From NCBI GenBank assembly GCA_025041175.1, contig JAKCFJ010000002.1, positions 744,001 to 808,000 of the forward strand: DNA of 64,000 nt. The letters run 5' to 3'. The DNA is from Halobacteriales archaeon YIM A00010. Its GTDB lineage: Archaea > Halobacteriota > Halobacteria > Halobacteriales > Haloarculaceae. Within the stretch, counting starts at the first letter, position 1. Each line of letters begins with the position of its first letter. Below the pieces are notes generated by a model, which made no database searches, was not told the origin of the DNA, and saw nothing but the letters and a program-made list of their open reading frames with translations. Below, one piece after another: positions 18,894 to 27,781 of this stretch. The position numbers were made by a program, and so were the translations under genes.

Positions 18894-19868
18894 ATGTCGA
18901 ACTATTCGTCCCTCCGAGAGGCGGCTGACAACCATGGGTTTCGGATCGGTGCAGCACTCAACGCCCGATCGCTACGAAGCGATCCGAGCTACTGGAAGAC
19001 CGCAAAAAACGAGTTCAACGCGATCACACCTGAGAACGCCCTGAAGATGGGGCCGCTTCGACCCTCGAGAAAGATCTACGACTTCACTGATGCCGACGCC
19101 ATCATCGATTTTGGACGGGCACACGGTATGTACACCCGAGGGCATACCCTCGTCTGGCACAACCAGAAACCAGACTGGTTTCAAGCATGGGACTACACCG
19201 ACGAGCAACTCGAAGCATTCCTCCGAGATCACATTCATACCGTTACAGGACGCTACCGGGATAAGATCGATGCCTGGGACGTCGTTAATGAGGCAATAGC
19301 CGATGACGGGACGCTCCGCGAGACGGTGTGGGCCGACGCAATGGGCGAGAACTATCTCGACAAGTCGTTCCGATGGGCAGACGAGATTACCGACGCCGAT
19401 CTCTATTACAACGACTATGGCGCTGACGCGGTAAACAAGAAGTCGGATGCTATCTACGATCTTCTGTCGGATCTACTCGAGCGCGATGTCCCGATCGATG
19501 GCGTCGGACTCCAGTGTCACGCTCTCGGCGACCATCCGGATCCCGACTCCGTTGCGAAGAACATCCGGCGGTTTCGGGAACTCGGTCTTGACGTTCAGAT
19601 TACTGAGATGGACGTTGCGTTCCCTCTCGATGACCGTCCCGAAAACCCACTCGAAGAACAAGCGATGTACTACCAGGCGATCACCGAAGCCTGTCTTGAG
19701 GCGGGGTGTGGGGCACTCGTTCAATGGGGCGTAAACGACGCGAATTCCTGGTTGCGGAGCTTCAAGGACTTCCCCGAGCGGTTCACGGGCGACCCGCTGT
19801 TGTTCGACGATAACTGTGATTCCAAACCCGCGTACCACACCGTCAAGGAAACGCTCGCGGACAGCTGA
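18894..19868 (+). CDS. GH10 endo-1,4-beta-xylanase, intracellular
   Basis: A 324-residue GH10 TIM-barrel enzyme. The acid/base Glu lies in WDVVNEAI (about residue 130) and the nucleophile Glu in VQITEMDVAF (about 241). The substrate-cleft motifs FNAITPENALKM and RGHTLVWHNQ are also intact. There is no signal peptide, no Tat motif and no binding module, so the enzyme should act in the cytoplasm on xylo-oligosaccharides brought in by the Dpp-type transporter encoded upstream. GH10 enzymes accept short substituted oligosaccharides well, which fits this division of labour with the exported GH11 enzymes. Confidence 0.92.
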   Translation: MSNYSSLREAADNHGFRIGAALNARSLRSDPSYWKTAKNEFNAITPENALKMGPLRPSRKIYDFTDADAIIDFGRAHGMYTRGHTLVWHNQKPDWFQAWDYTDEQLEAFLRDHIHTVTGRYRDKIDAWDVVNEAIADDGTLRETVWADAMGENYLDKSFRWADEITDADLYYNDYGADAVNKKSDAIYDLLSDLLERDVPIDGVGLQCHALGDHPDPDSVAKNIRRFRELGLDVQITEMDVAFPLDDRPENPLEEQAMYYQAITEACLEAGCGALVQWGVNDANSWLRSFKDFPERFTGDPLLFDDNCDSKPAYHTVKETLADS

Positions 19869-21119
19869 TCGTTCGTCGGCTATTGGTGTTCTCTATGGAG
19901 GTGGTACTCTCATCGGGCCGATCGACGTTAGAGACAGCTCGGTCTATCGAAAGCGATGTTTGGACGGTTACACCTTCGACGGTTCCACGGAAACTCTGGA
20001 CTGAGAACCTCACAGTTGCAGTAAACGCCTCGATCAGTGAACGGTCGACAGGAACAGATTTGAGCCCATGAAGAGAGTGCTGTACGTCACTACTGATGGA
20101 TTTACACGCAAGGAAGGCCATAGTGTAGACATCAAAACCACCGATATCGGCACGCACACAAATTTTAGAATCAAATCATGAAGATCCGGCTCTCTACCGC
20201 GTTCATTTGTTCTCTATTATAGAATAACGTAATGAGTGCTCCCAAGAACGAGTTCCTCCTGATACTGATTGAATCTCATTCGTCCCTTATGAAGTGATTC
20301 CCTTTCTATAGGAGTTATATATTCTATTCAAGCCAAAAAACACGGTGCGTACGAATCTCAATACTGTCTCAGAAACCGGATAGAGAGACACAACGCTGCT
20401 CAACACGAGCCACCGCGTTAGTGAGGTGCTGACGAACGCTTTATGAACAGAACTGGATGCTATCTCTATCAATCGAAGGCAAAACTACAGCCAATCTCGA
20501 GATCTACGAAGGTGTGTTAGATCGTATCGTACCGAGCTCGGAAAGCTACACAGTAGTACCGGTACTGAGTGCTTTAGCAGAGTCGTGGTTCGCTCAATAG
20601 CAAGGAACTCTTCGTTATCATTACCGAGTCACTATATGTGAGAGTCGTTCTATTTTAGAGAACAGTACACTAACCCGTCGATTACCACAGTTTAATATTG
20701 CTATAATCTCCTAAACAATTTTAGAATATAATTAATTATTTTTAAGAAATAAATAGTTGAGTTTCCACCAATCAGTATTGCACTGAGTATTGGGCTTTAG
20801 TATTACAATAGTACGTTTGTAACACATAGGTCGTGAAAAAGCGGTTTTAGCCCCATAATAATATATAAATTATATATAATATCATTAAAAAGATATTTAT
20901 CAGTACCGGACGTATTCTGGAACTAGCTCTATAATTTCGCACCTTTGTTGTCCCGATTGTACCTGCTAGCTGCTATGATTTCACTCATTCAAATATTTCA
21001 CCCCGATTATGTCGTTATCTATTTTAGAACCTGCTGGTGTCTGTCCGTCAAGAGACTAGTACAGTCATTGTGTGTTATAGTAGTGTACGGACTGTTCAAG
21101 CCGCCCTCTGACGCTTGTC
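19869..21119. other. Gene-poor AT-rich stretch
   Basis: About 1.25 kb without a supported gene. The segment 20640-20940 is very AT-rich. Open frames at 19843-20157 (minus), 20287-20472 (minus) and 20945 onward (plus) lack family resemblance; the last one runs into the transposase remnant. It probably represents decayed DNA next to the IS insertion. Confidence 0.4.
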
Positions 21120-21264
21120 CGACTGTCGACTCACAATTAGGAAAACGATTACCGCTCATCTTGCGGGTGAAATCACTTTTGGACGTGGTTTTGCCCGACT
21201 ACACCGAGCTGACCGCAACCTCAACCGAGATGGAGGTTGTGGAACGAGAGCGGACACCGCGTCA

Positions 21265-21470
21265 TAGGGACTGTTGTGATTCCTTTTCGCTGTGGCGACA
21301 CAGAACGGTTCGTGAAACCCCCGAGCCGTCGTCATACTGTCGGACAGAGATAGTTGAATATCGGCTGCTGGTGACCGCTAGACAGCAACTGGATATTCCG
21401 TCTCAGTCCGTACGTGACTCTGTCCGACAGTATCACTCAACGACCGTGCCGCTACTCACAACAGTCACTA
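21265..21470. repeat. Family C inverted-repeat element carrying a nested family A element
   Basis: Outer element with ends TAGGGACTGTTGTG / CACAACAGTCACTA, flanked by TCA on both sides (21262-21264 and 21471-21473). Without the nested insert it aligns over its whole length with the family C copy inside pabB (41138-41245). Its middle is interrupted by a family A element plus duplicated TCA. Confidence 0.85.
21335..21432. repeat. Family A element nested inside the family C element
   Basis: 98 bp bounded by TACTGTCGGACAGAG / CTCTGTCCGACAGTA-type ends and flanked by TCA direct repeats (21332-21334, 21433-21435). The uninterrupted family C copy in pabB shows a single TCA at the matching place, which identifies the duplication and the insertion order: IS first, then C, then A. 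Confidence 0.85.
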
Positions 21471-21671
21471 TCAGCTCATGGAACTCGACATTCGACGCTA
21501 CCTTGCTGATCCCTCTCGTTCAGATACTGTTCGAGAAGGAGATACGTACGGTGTCGAACGATCACGAACGGTCGTACGACTGAGTAGACAAGTGCGATCT
21601 ACAGCCGATCACTGGCGCTTCGTCGAACTACGTTGGATTGATGAGCAGCAGTATTGGCTGTCCGCAGTCAC

Positions 21672-21879
21672 CAGAACGCAAAGCGATCTGACTGGCCCAC
21701 GAGAGCTGCGCTCTCGTGAACGTCACCGGAACTCTCCGAGTTCCGGTTGGCACGCAAGACCGAAGGTCTTGCGAACGTCCCCAGAATCCTTTGGATTCTG
21801 GTGTGCGAACGAGACGCGGAGCGTCTCGTGAACGTCGCCGGACTACGTCCGGCTGGCTCATCAGACTACCGTCTGATGA
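21672..21879. repeat. Array of eight small triloop hairpins, ~28-nt period
   Basis: Eight consecutive inverted repeats with 3-nt loops (last one 4): 21672-21690 (one mismatch), 21698-21718, 21725-21747, 21753-21773, 21781-21801, 21809-21829, 21837-21853 and 21858-21879. Stems are 7-10 bp and all different in sequence (for example CCAGAATCC TTT GGATTCTGG, then ACGAGACGC GGA GCGTCTCGT). Centres are 23-28 bases apart. The short spacers alternate between AACGTC and TGGC types, so the basic unit is a hairpin pair of about 55 bp. The array interrupts the IS6 transposase gene. The flanking GCAGTC / GCTGTC may be a target duplication. Confidence 0.85.
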
Positions 21880-22446
21880 ACGCTGTCGATCCTCAAACGA
21901 ACAGACTGCTGTACAGACGGCTGTTTTCGACGGCTACAACCACCCTTACTGCAATATCTCTGCGAGAAGTAACCGGGAAACACGACGTCAAGAACGCCGT
22001 GTCTCTCGTTGATGGAGCAAAACAGCTTCAGACGACACGCCGTCGCTGAAGACTCTGATTTCAGACACGAACGCCACGGACATCCGAATGTCGAACGTGT
22101 CTTTCATGAGGTAAAACGACGAACCATCTATTTCCCAAACTGCTTCAGCAACACCAATATAGAAACTACCGATGGGTGTATCTTCGCGCAGGATAACGGT
22201 GGGGACCTTCTCACTGCCCCCCATTCCAGACGCTTGCGAGTCGATCTGGTCACTCGACAGATCTATGCTACCTCGCGCCGAATTCCGGAGATCCGTTTCG
22301 AAGGCATCAACAAATAGCATTCTGGTGGTTTCTAGTGGATATCCACACTTATAACGTAAATAAACATATTAAAACTATAATATACTTGTATTGAATTACG
22401 AGAGAGTAGTTTATGTGTTCACACACCATAGAACCCAGTTGGGACA

Positions 22447-23754
22447 ATGGCACAACGCGAAATCCAACAGGAACTGGCAGTGGATCAGTACACCCTCGGG
22501 CTGGTTGGTCCCGACCAGGAATGGGCGGGTACTGTCACCGATGGAGGGATCATTCACACTCATACGCCGCCAGCGTGCTGGGGACCGATGATCACGCCCG
22601 ATTTCCGTGGGGGGCACGAAGTTACTCGACCGATCGCTGTCGAGAACGCCGAAGTCGGCGACGCAATCGCGCTCACGATCAAAGATATCGATATCACCAG
22701 TGTTGCGACGAGCACCGGTAGCATGGCCGAGCGCGAGGAAGCGTTCGGCGATGATCCGTTTGTGGACCATCGGTGTCCCGAATGTGGCACCGAATGGCCT
22801 GACAGCATCGTCAAGGGAACCGGCGAAGACGCCATCAAGTGCGCTGAGTGCGGTGCGAACGCTTCGGCATTCGGTTTCGAGTTCGGCTACACGGTTGCAT
22901 TCGACGAGGACCGTTCGGTCGGACTGACGATGGACGCCGATGCGGCTGACGACCTCGCCAATCGGGCCAATGAAGCGATGGCGATTCCGAAAAACTCCCG
23001 CCAACATCCGATTTTGCTCTACAAACCGTCGGAGATGGCTGGAACGCTCGGCCATCTCCGGCCGTTCATCGGCAATATTGGAACGACCCCCTCTATTGAA
23101 TTACCCGATTCGCACAATGCCGGCGACTTCGGCCAGTTTCTCATCGGCGCGGAGCATGACTGGGGGCTTGCGGACGAGGAAACACTTACCGAGCGAACTG
23201 ACGGCCACATGGATGTGAATGCCGTCCGGGAAGGCGCAGTACTCATCTGTCCGGTGAAAATCGACGGCGGTGGTGTCTATGTCGGTGATCTCCACGCAAA
23301 CCAGGGCGATGGGGAGCTTTCCCTTCACACGACAGATGTGAGCGGCCACACCGAACTCGGCGTAGAGGTGATCAAAGGCCTCGATATCGACGCCCCGCTC
23401 CTGCTCCCGAACACAGAGGATCTCTCCCATATCAGCGCCCCCTATACGGATGCAGAGCGCGAGACGGGGCGTGCGCTGGCCGAAGAACATGATGTCGAGA
23501 TGACCGAGGAGATGGGTCCGATACAGGTAATCGGCACCGGCAAGACAATCAATGACGCCACCGAAAACGCGTTCGACCGGGCCAGCGCTCTACTCGATAT
23601 GTCCGAAGGAGAAGTCCGAGGACGATGTACGTTCACTGGCGGCGTCGAAATCGGTCGCTTGCCCGGTGTCGTGCAGCTAACTATGCTCGCTCCAATGCGC
23701 AGCCTCGAAGACAAGGGGATCGACCATCTCGTGAAAGATCAATACGATCTCTGA
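22447..23754 (+). CDS. fmdA: Acetamidase/formamidase family protein
   Basis: Amide hydrolase of the FmdA/AmdA family (435 residues), predicted to release ammonia from formamide or acetamide in the cytoplasm. Family stretches include THTPPACWGPMITPDFRGGH near the N-terminus, ILLYKPSEMAG mid-protein, and GGGVYVGDLHANQGDGELS with the expected His/Asp metal and active-site region. A zinc-ribbon-like insert (CPECGTEW and CAECG, about residues 114-140) sits in the first half, as in some archaeal members. No amide transporter or regulator is adjacent. AT-rich DNA upstream (22340-22390) probably holds the promoter. Confidence 0.88.
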   Translation: MAQREIQQELAVDQYTLGLVGPDQEWAGTVTDGGIIHTHTPPACWGPMITPDFRGGHEVTRPIAVENAEVGDAIALTIKDIDITSVATSTGSMAEREEAFGDDPFVDHRCPECGTEWPDSIVKGTGEDAIKCAECGANASAFGFEFGYTVAFDEDRSVGLTMDADAADDLANRANEAMAIPKNSRQHPILLYKPSEMAGTLGHLRPFIGNIGTTPSIELPDSHNAGDFGQFLIGAEHDWGLADEETLTERTDGHMDVNAVREGAVLICPVKIDGGGVYVGDLHANQGDGELSLHTTDVSGHTELGVEVIKGLDIDAPLLLPNTEDLSHISAPYTDAERETGRALAEEHDVEMTEEMGPIQVIGTGKTINDATENAFDRASALLDMSEGEVRGRCTFTGGVEIGRLPGVVQLTMLAPMRSLEDKGIDHLVKDQYDL

Positions 23755-24133
23755 TAGGTGGTGGCCGCGTTTGTGATGTTGCCTTTCTATCCATGAACCA
23801 TCAGGCAGTTGGTTTCTCATATCGTATGTGAGAACCAACGTTCAACCTGATCATCAGCTACTCTGCATACCGATCGTGCCGTACCGGTACACAATCGGCC
23901 GAGCGTACTGGGAAAGAAGGAGTGCGACTGCTTATCCGTGTCACCGACATCCACGAACAGCCATTCAGCGAACTCGATGAGAAGGGTGCAGAACACGAAG
24001 GAGGGTATTCAATCGAACGAGACTTCTGAGCGGTGCGCTGAACGACAACGTTTGAACGGTCCGAGGGTCGTCCATACTGGCTGTTTGGATCGAAGAATAG
24101 TGGGTTCGAGACAGGGGTTCCGGCACGGCTGCG
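23755..24133. other. Intergenic region, convergent genes
   Basis: About 380 bp between the convergent formamidase and HtpX genes. No open frame with recognisable content was seen; short frames here are not supported. Confidence 0.4.
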
Positions 24134-25141
24134 TTACCGCGTCGCGTGCTCGCGTTCGAGGGTCCTGAGACGATCGATGCGCTCGTCGGTCGCCGGATGG
24201 GTGGCCAGTGCAGGGCGGAGGTACCGCTCGTGCAGCCGGCGACGGACCCGTCGAACCGGGAGTCGAACCCTCCAGAGGAGAGGTTGGCGCCCCTCGTAGG
24301 TGAGTTTCGGCCCTGGTGCCTCGCTCTTGTCAGGAACGATCGACAACGCGGCGAGTGCCGCCTCACGGGCATCCCGGTCGGGCGCCGAGGGGACGTCATC
24401 GTCGAGCGCCTCGAGAGCACCCGCCAGCGCCGCAGGGTCGCCAAGCAGCGCGCTCGCGCCGCGGTCGGCGGCGAGTTCTCGCGAGCGAGACAGCGCAGCG
24501 ACCAGCAGGCGGCCGACCCCCCAGAAGGCATACGAGGCGAGCGCAACCCCGATCACAACCGGCTGACCACCACCCCCCTGGAGTAGTCGTCCGAGAGTCC
24601 GCGCACTCGCCAGGGGCAGTTCGACGAGCGTCATCACGGTCGCGTCGCGGTTTTTGATGTGTGCAAGCTCGTGGGCGAGGACGGCTTCCACTTCGTCGGC
24701 GTCAAGCACGTCGAGCAACCCCGTCGAGACGACGAGCTTGGTGTCGTCGGTCGAGAGGCCAGTCGTCATCGCCAGCGGGCGCTCGCGGTCGGTAATATGA
24801 ACCGACGGAACCGGGAGATCGGCGGCCTGTGCGAGCCGTGTGACCGTCGCGTGGAGATCGGGACACGTCTCTGGGCCAACGGCCGTAGCGTCGAACGTCT
24901 CAGCGGCGTCCTTGCGCAGCGCCCACCAAAGAATAATGGCGCCAGCGACGAGCGTCGTTACACCGCCGAGGACGAGCCGGAGTTCGATGGAGACCCCGAG
25001 ACCGAACAGTTCGCCGAGCCACTCCATCCCCCACGCCAGTAAGGCGGCGACGCCGGTGGCGAACGCGACAGCGAGTGCCGCCAGTGCGAGCAGGGTCAGC
25101 GCCATTCGTCGGTGGAGGTGTCGGTTGATGGACCAGTCCAT
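24134..25141 (-). CDS. htpX: HtpX-like M48 family membrane metalloprotease
   Basis: Zinc-dependent protease for membrane protein quality control, 335 residues. Two N-terminal membrane segments (about 12-35 and 55-75) precede the cytoplasmic catalytic domain. The zinc site HELAH is at about 165 (VLAHELAHIKNRDA), the third ligand Glu lies downstream in SRSRELAADRGA, and two further hydrophobic segments (about 175-215) lie between. Length and order are normal for archaeal HtpX. The neighbours give no functional link. Confidence 0.9.
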   Translation of the reverse strand: MDWSINRHLHRRMALTLLALAALAVAFATGVAALLAWGMEWLGELFGLGVSIELRLVLGGVTTLVAGAIILWWALRKDAAETFDATAVGPETCPDLHATVTRLAQAADLPVPSVHITDRERPLAMTTGLSTDDTKLVVSTGLLDVLDADEVEAVLAHELAHIKNRDATVMTLVELPLASARTLGRLLQGGGGQPVVIGVALASYAFWGVGRLLVAALSRSRELAADRGASALLGDPAALAGALEALDDDVPSAPDRDAREAALAALSIVPDKSEAPGPKLTYEGRQPLLWRVRLPVRRVRRRLHERYLRPALATHPATDERIDRLRTLEREHATR

Positions 25142-25203
25142 ATCTTACTTTCGTGATAGCACAGTATAAAACCTCGCGTCGCGGTCGTGGATGCCCAGAG
25201 TAG

Positions 25204-25470
25204 TTAAGGATCGGCGAAGCCGACGACGATCGCCTCGTCCTCGATCCGCCCGCGGATCATTGCGCGCTCCTCGAGTTCGATGCCGGTGTTGACCGCTTCC
25301 GGAGGGCCGCCGGTGTCGTAGTCGAAGTCATCAGGATCGAAAGCATCGCCACGTCGGACCGGGATTCGACCGTTTCCCTGGCCGGCACCGAAGTCCGCAA
25401 AGCGCTCGAGGCACTGCCGAACCTCATTAGGAGTGAACCTCTCGAAGGTGACAAAGCCGGACGAATCCGA
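25204..25470 (-). pseudogene. Unrecognised acidic protein lacking its start
   Basis: The minus strand holds an open frame ending at a TAA (25204-25206) whose sequence is typical haloarchaeal protein (GFVTFERFTPNEVRQCLERF; GIELEERAMIRGRIEDEA) for about 85 residues. No ATG or GTG start exists in frame before the sequence turns non-coding near 25480. It is either a 5'-truncated gene or one with a rare start. Family unknown. Confidence 0.45.
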
Positions 25471-25628
25471 TGCCGTCGAGGTCGATACCCTACACAGTAT
25501 ATCAGCGATACAGAACTTACGAAGATACCATGTTATTGCTGTAACAGGACTATACAGACGGAACGTTTTCAGAAAATAGGGACCACGGTATTACTGAAAG
25601 TGTTAGCTAAAGACGGAGTCGCTATGAA

Positions 25629-26072
25629 TCATTCACGATCAGTAATCCGTTCCCGATGATTTCGCTCGTTGAATCGCTGCTCGATATCCTCCATCGATTC
25701 GGTTTCGAGAAGGAGGTTGAGTTTGCGCTCAAACTGCTCGTCAGTGAGTTCGCCTCGTGCATACCGATCGCGAAGCGTAGTGAGGGCATCTTCTTTAGAA
25801 GTAGTGTCGTCAGAGGTCGGCGCCGTCGGTTCCGTTTCCGATTCTTCTCCAAAGATGTCTTCCCAGAACTCGTCTTTCAACGGATCCCACTCACGCCAGT
25901 CATCCGCACCGAATAGCATTCCTACAAGCGGGACGACAACGAACAGTCCAACGACAAAGAATAACCATGTATAGGGCACGCTCAACCCATACGCAATGAC
26001 ACTCAGCCCGATGATAATTAGGGCGGTAGCTGATGTGATGTTTTCTTTGAACCGTTGTTTTGGATTACTCAT
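25629..26072 (-). CDS. Two-helix membrane protein with C-terminal SHOCT domain
   Basis: 147 residues. Two membrane helices (about 14-33 and 36-53), an acidic spacer, and a SHOCT domain at about 95-125 (TTLRDRYARGELTDEQFERK), a short helical module common in prokaryotic membrane proteins and thought to mediate oligomerisation or ligand contact. Proteins of this layout are frequent in haloarchaea and their role is unknown. AT-rich DNA before the start (26085-26130) fits its promoter. Confidence 0.8.
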   Translation of the reverse strand: MSNPKQRFKENITSATALIIIGLSVIAYGLSVPYTWLFFVVGLFVVVPLVGMLFGADDWREWDPLKDEFWEDIFGEESETEPTAPTSDDTTSKEDALTTLRDRYARGELTDEQFERKLNLLLETESMEDIEQRFNERNHRERITDRE

Positions 26073-26245
26073 GGTCTGTGGAGGGTGTTATGTATGATTG
26101 TCATATATAATGTATCATTAAATAATTTACGATTCGTCTTTGGCTAAGCGAAGAACCACGCGACAGCGGTAACGTATCGAGACACCGTTTCGAGAGGAAT
26201 GAGGAGCCAACCGCTACGCACACAGACGCCTCTTCCTCTCAAATT

Positions 26246-26440
26246 ATGCGTCGGCTCACTACGCTGTCTCCATCTGAGTTCCTCGACGAGCACACTCGGC
26301 GTAGTCGAACGCGACCGCAAGCTGCAGATTCCTATTCTCGTCCAGGCACGTGTTCGGCTTCACCGGAAAAAGCCGAACACTTGCCGGGTTCAAACGCGGC
26401 TACAACTCCACAGCCGATAAGACGATTTCTCAGTGGATCA
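26246..26440 (+). pseudogene. N-terminal fragment of an IS4-family (ISH8-like) transposase
   Basis: Three frames in succession give RRLTTLSPSEFLDEH, LGVVERDRKLQIPILV and VFGFTGKSRTLAGFKRGYNSTADKTIS, which is the N-terminal region of ISH8-type transposases, broken by frameshifts. The catalytic DDE region is absent. No inverted repeats mark IS ends. A short relic only. Confidence 0.7.
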
Positions 26441-26677
26441 GGCTTTCATCTCATCAGTGCCCGCCTAGGACAAATATTTTGAACCGATTAGTATATGACC
26501 TGCCGTAGTACTGCATTTTCGATATAGCACTCCAAAACCCACCAAGGCGGTCGGTTATCGACTACGCGTACAAAGAAGCAGATCCAAGATCGCCTGCTTC
26601 GGTGATATACGTTCTGCGTTCTTGGGGGGCAGATTGTAGTGATATTGCGACTGCCTCTGTGGAGTGATGTCGGTCGC

Positions 26678-27361
26678 TTATCGGCGCCAAATGGAGAATA
26701 CCGCTACCGTGAGTAGAGCGACGAAGGCCAACATCCCGGTGAATCCTGGACCGGATGTACTGGTTGTTTCTTTTTCGGTTGATGAGTCGGTAGTTGTTGA
26801 ACTATTATTATTTGGTGACTCTGTTAGTGTGACCGGTTCAGCATTAGTCTCAGTTGGTGTGGATGTTTTGGTTGGTGTGTGACCGGAAAGACGTAATGTA
26901 TACGGCATCGGTAGCTCCGGGTTAGACATATGTGATATTTGAACATAATATGTATCAGTTTGGTCGGGAGTGAACGTCAGTTGTTCTCGTGTATCGCCTT
27001 CGTGCGAAAGGGAATCGGTGATCCGAGAGCCATCGGGACCATAGATCTCAAAGTCTAATGTATCAACATTATCTGATTTATTGAGAAGAACTGAAGCCGT
27101 CTCTCCCTCTGTGGCCTGGAATGAATACCAATCTTCCCCGCCGGACTCATAAAGCCCTCCCTCGATGGACGTGCCCGTGATCGGTGTTGCTTCCCCGGGT
27201 GAGTCGTTCGGTTCGTTCGTTTCCTCGTCCTGCGCAAGCACGCCCACGGGTACGGTCGATGCTAGCACTAATAGGACGAGTATGACGGCGCTAATAGCTA
27301 CGAGTCCTGGTTTGAATTTGTTTAGCATGTAATTGGAGCTTTTGTTGTTTCTCTGGGTCAT
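26678..27361 (-). CDS. Secreted surface protein with PPC-like domain and PGF-CTERM anchor
   Basis: 227 residues. N-terminal Sec signal (hydrophobic 18-42, cleavage likely after VLAQ), a pre-peptidase C-terminal (PPC)-like beta domain at about 50-160 (NEPNDSPGEATPI; DWYSFQATEGETASVLL), then a Thr/Ser-rich stalk (about 160-205) suited to O-glycosylation. It ends in PGFTGMLAFVALL...WRR, the PGF-CTERM tripartite signal. Archaeosortase A is expected to process it and attach a lipid at the surface (known for the family). No enzyme domain is present, so the function is unknown. Confidence 0.82.
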   Translation of the reverse strand: MTQRNNKSSNYMLNKFKPGLVAISAVILVLLVLASTVPVGVLAQDEETNEPNDSPGEATPITGTSIEGGLYESGGEDWYSFQATEGETASVLLNKSDNVDTLDFEIYGPDGSRITDSLSHEGDTREQLTFTPDQTDTYYVQISHMSNPELPMPYTLRLSGHTPTKTSTPTETNAEPVTLTESPNNNSSTTTDSSTEKETTSTSGPGFTGMLAFVALLTVAVFSIWRR

Positions 27362-27515
27362 GTACTACGTGAGATCTCACGAGCGGGAGAATATTCACCT
27401 CACTGACTGCTCAGACACACAAATCCCGAACAGATCTATAAATAGATTTCCCCTTTGAGCTTGTAGTAGGCACAAGAGAGTGTGATGATCCCGACTGCGT
27501 CCCCTCACTGTCGTT

Positions 27516-27779
27516 TTAATAAGTGCGCCGTTCGCTCGCCGATTGTAACGTGTCTGGGGGGAATGCGGAGTTGTCAATTGGTGCGTTCGCTATACCCACC
27601 ATCGCTGGGTGGCGTTTCTCGTGGAGACAACGAACGTTTTCCAACGGAGCATCGTGGAACGAGCGCACTCCAAGCCGGATCGACGCAGCGCCTGAACAGT
27701 CGATCAGCTCGAACACTGGAGGCTCAGCCTTCGGTTGTGGATCAACGCGAACAGCGTGGCCGAGTGGAGCGGTGCTCAT
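27516..27779 (-). CDS. Hypothetical protein coupled to the DUF7504-like gene
   Basis: An 87-codon frame whose ATG lies 2 bp after the stop of the upstream gene on the same strand, so it could be translated in the same transcript. The sequence (for example EPPVFELIDCSGAASIRLG) does not match a family I can name. In haloarchaea, small signalling-output proteins often follow this type of gene, but key features of those are missing here. Possibly real, possibly decayed. Confidence 0.3.
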   Translation of the reverse strand: MSTAPLGHAVRVDPQPKAEPPVFELIDCSGAASIRLGVRSFHDAPLENVRCLHEKRHPAMVGIANAPIDNSAFPPDTLQSASERRTY

Positions 27780-27781
27780 CG

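Larger units (their letters stand above)
21120..22317 (+). pseudogene. IS6-family (ISH15-like) transposase, interrupted three ways
   Basis: Pieces of a haloarchaeal IS6-type DDE transposase appear in order: VVERERTPR (before 21261), then MELDIRRY...SRSDTVREGD, GVERSRTVV, HWRFVELRWIDEQQYWLSA (to about 21665), AVDPQTNRLLYRRLF, GKHDVKNAVSLVDGAKQLQ (to about 22045) and, in another frame, FRHERHGHPNVERVFHEVKR and FPNCFSN. It is split by nested elements at 21265-21470, by a hairpin array at about 21666-21881, and by a frameshift near 22048. Removing the nested elements with one TCA restores the reading frame exactly. The gene is dead, and no intact IS ends were found. Confidence 0.8.

Noticed and set aside
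20640-20940. Replication origin in the AT-rich stretch
   Set aside because: No Orc1/Cdc6 gene and no repeated origin-box-like motif is visible; AT-richness alone is not enough.
21672-21879. CRISPR array interpretation of the hairpin series
   Set aside because: There is no constant repeat; each unit differs and is itself palindromic. No cas genes are in the window.
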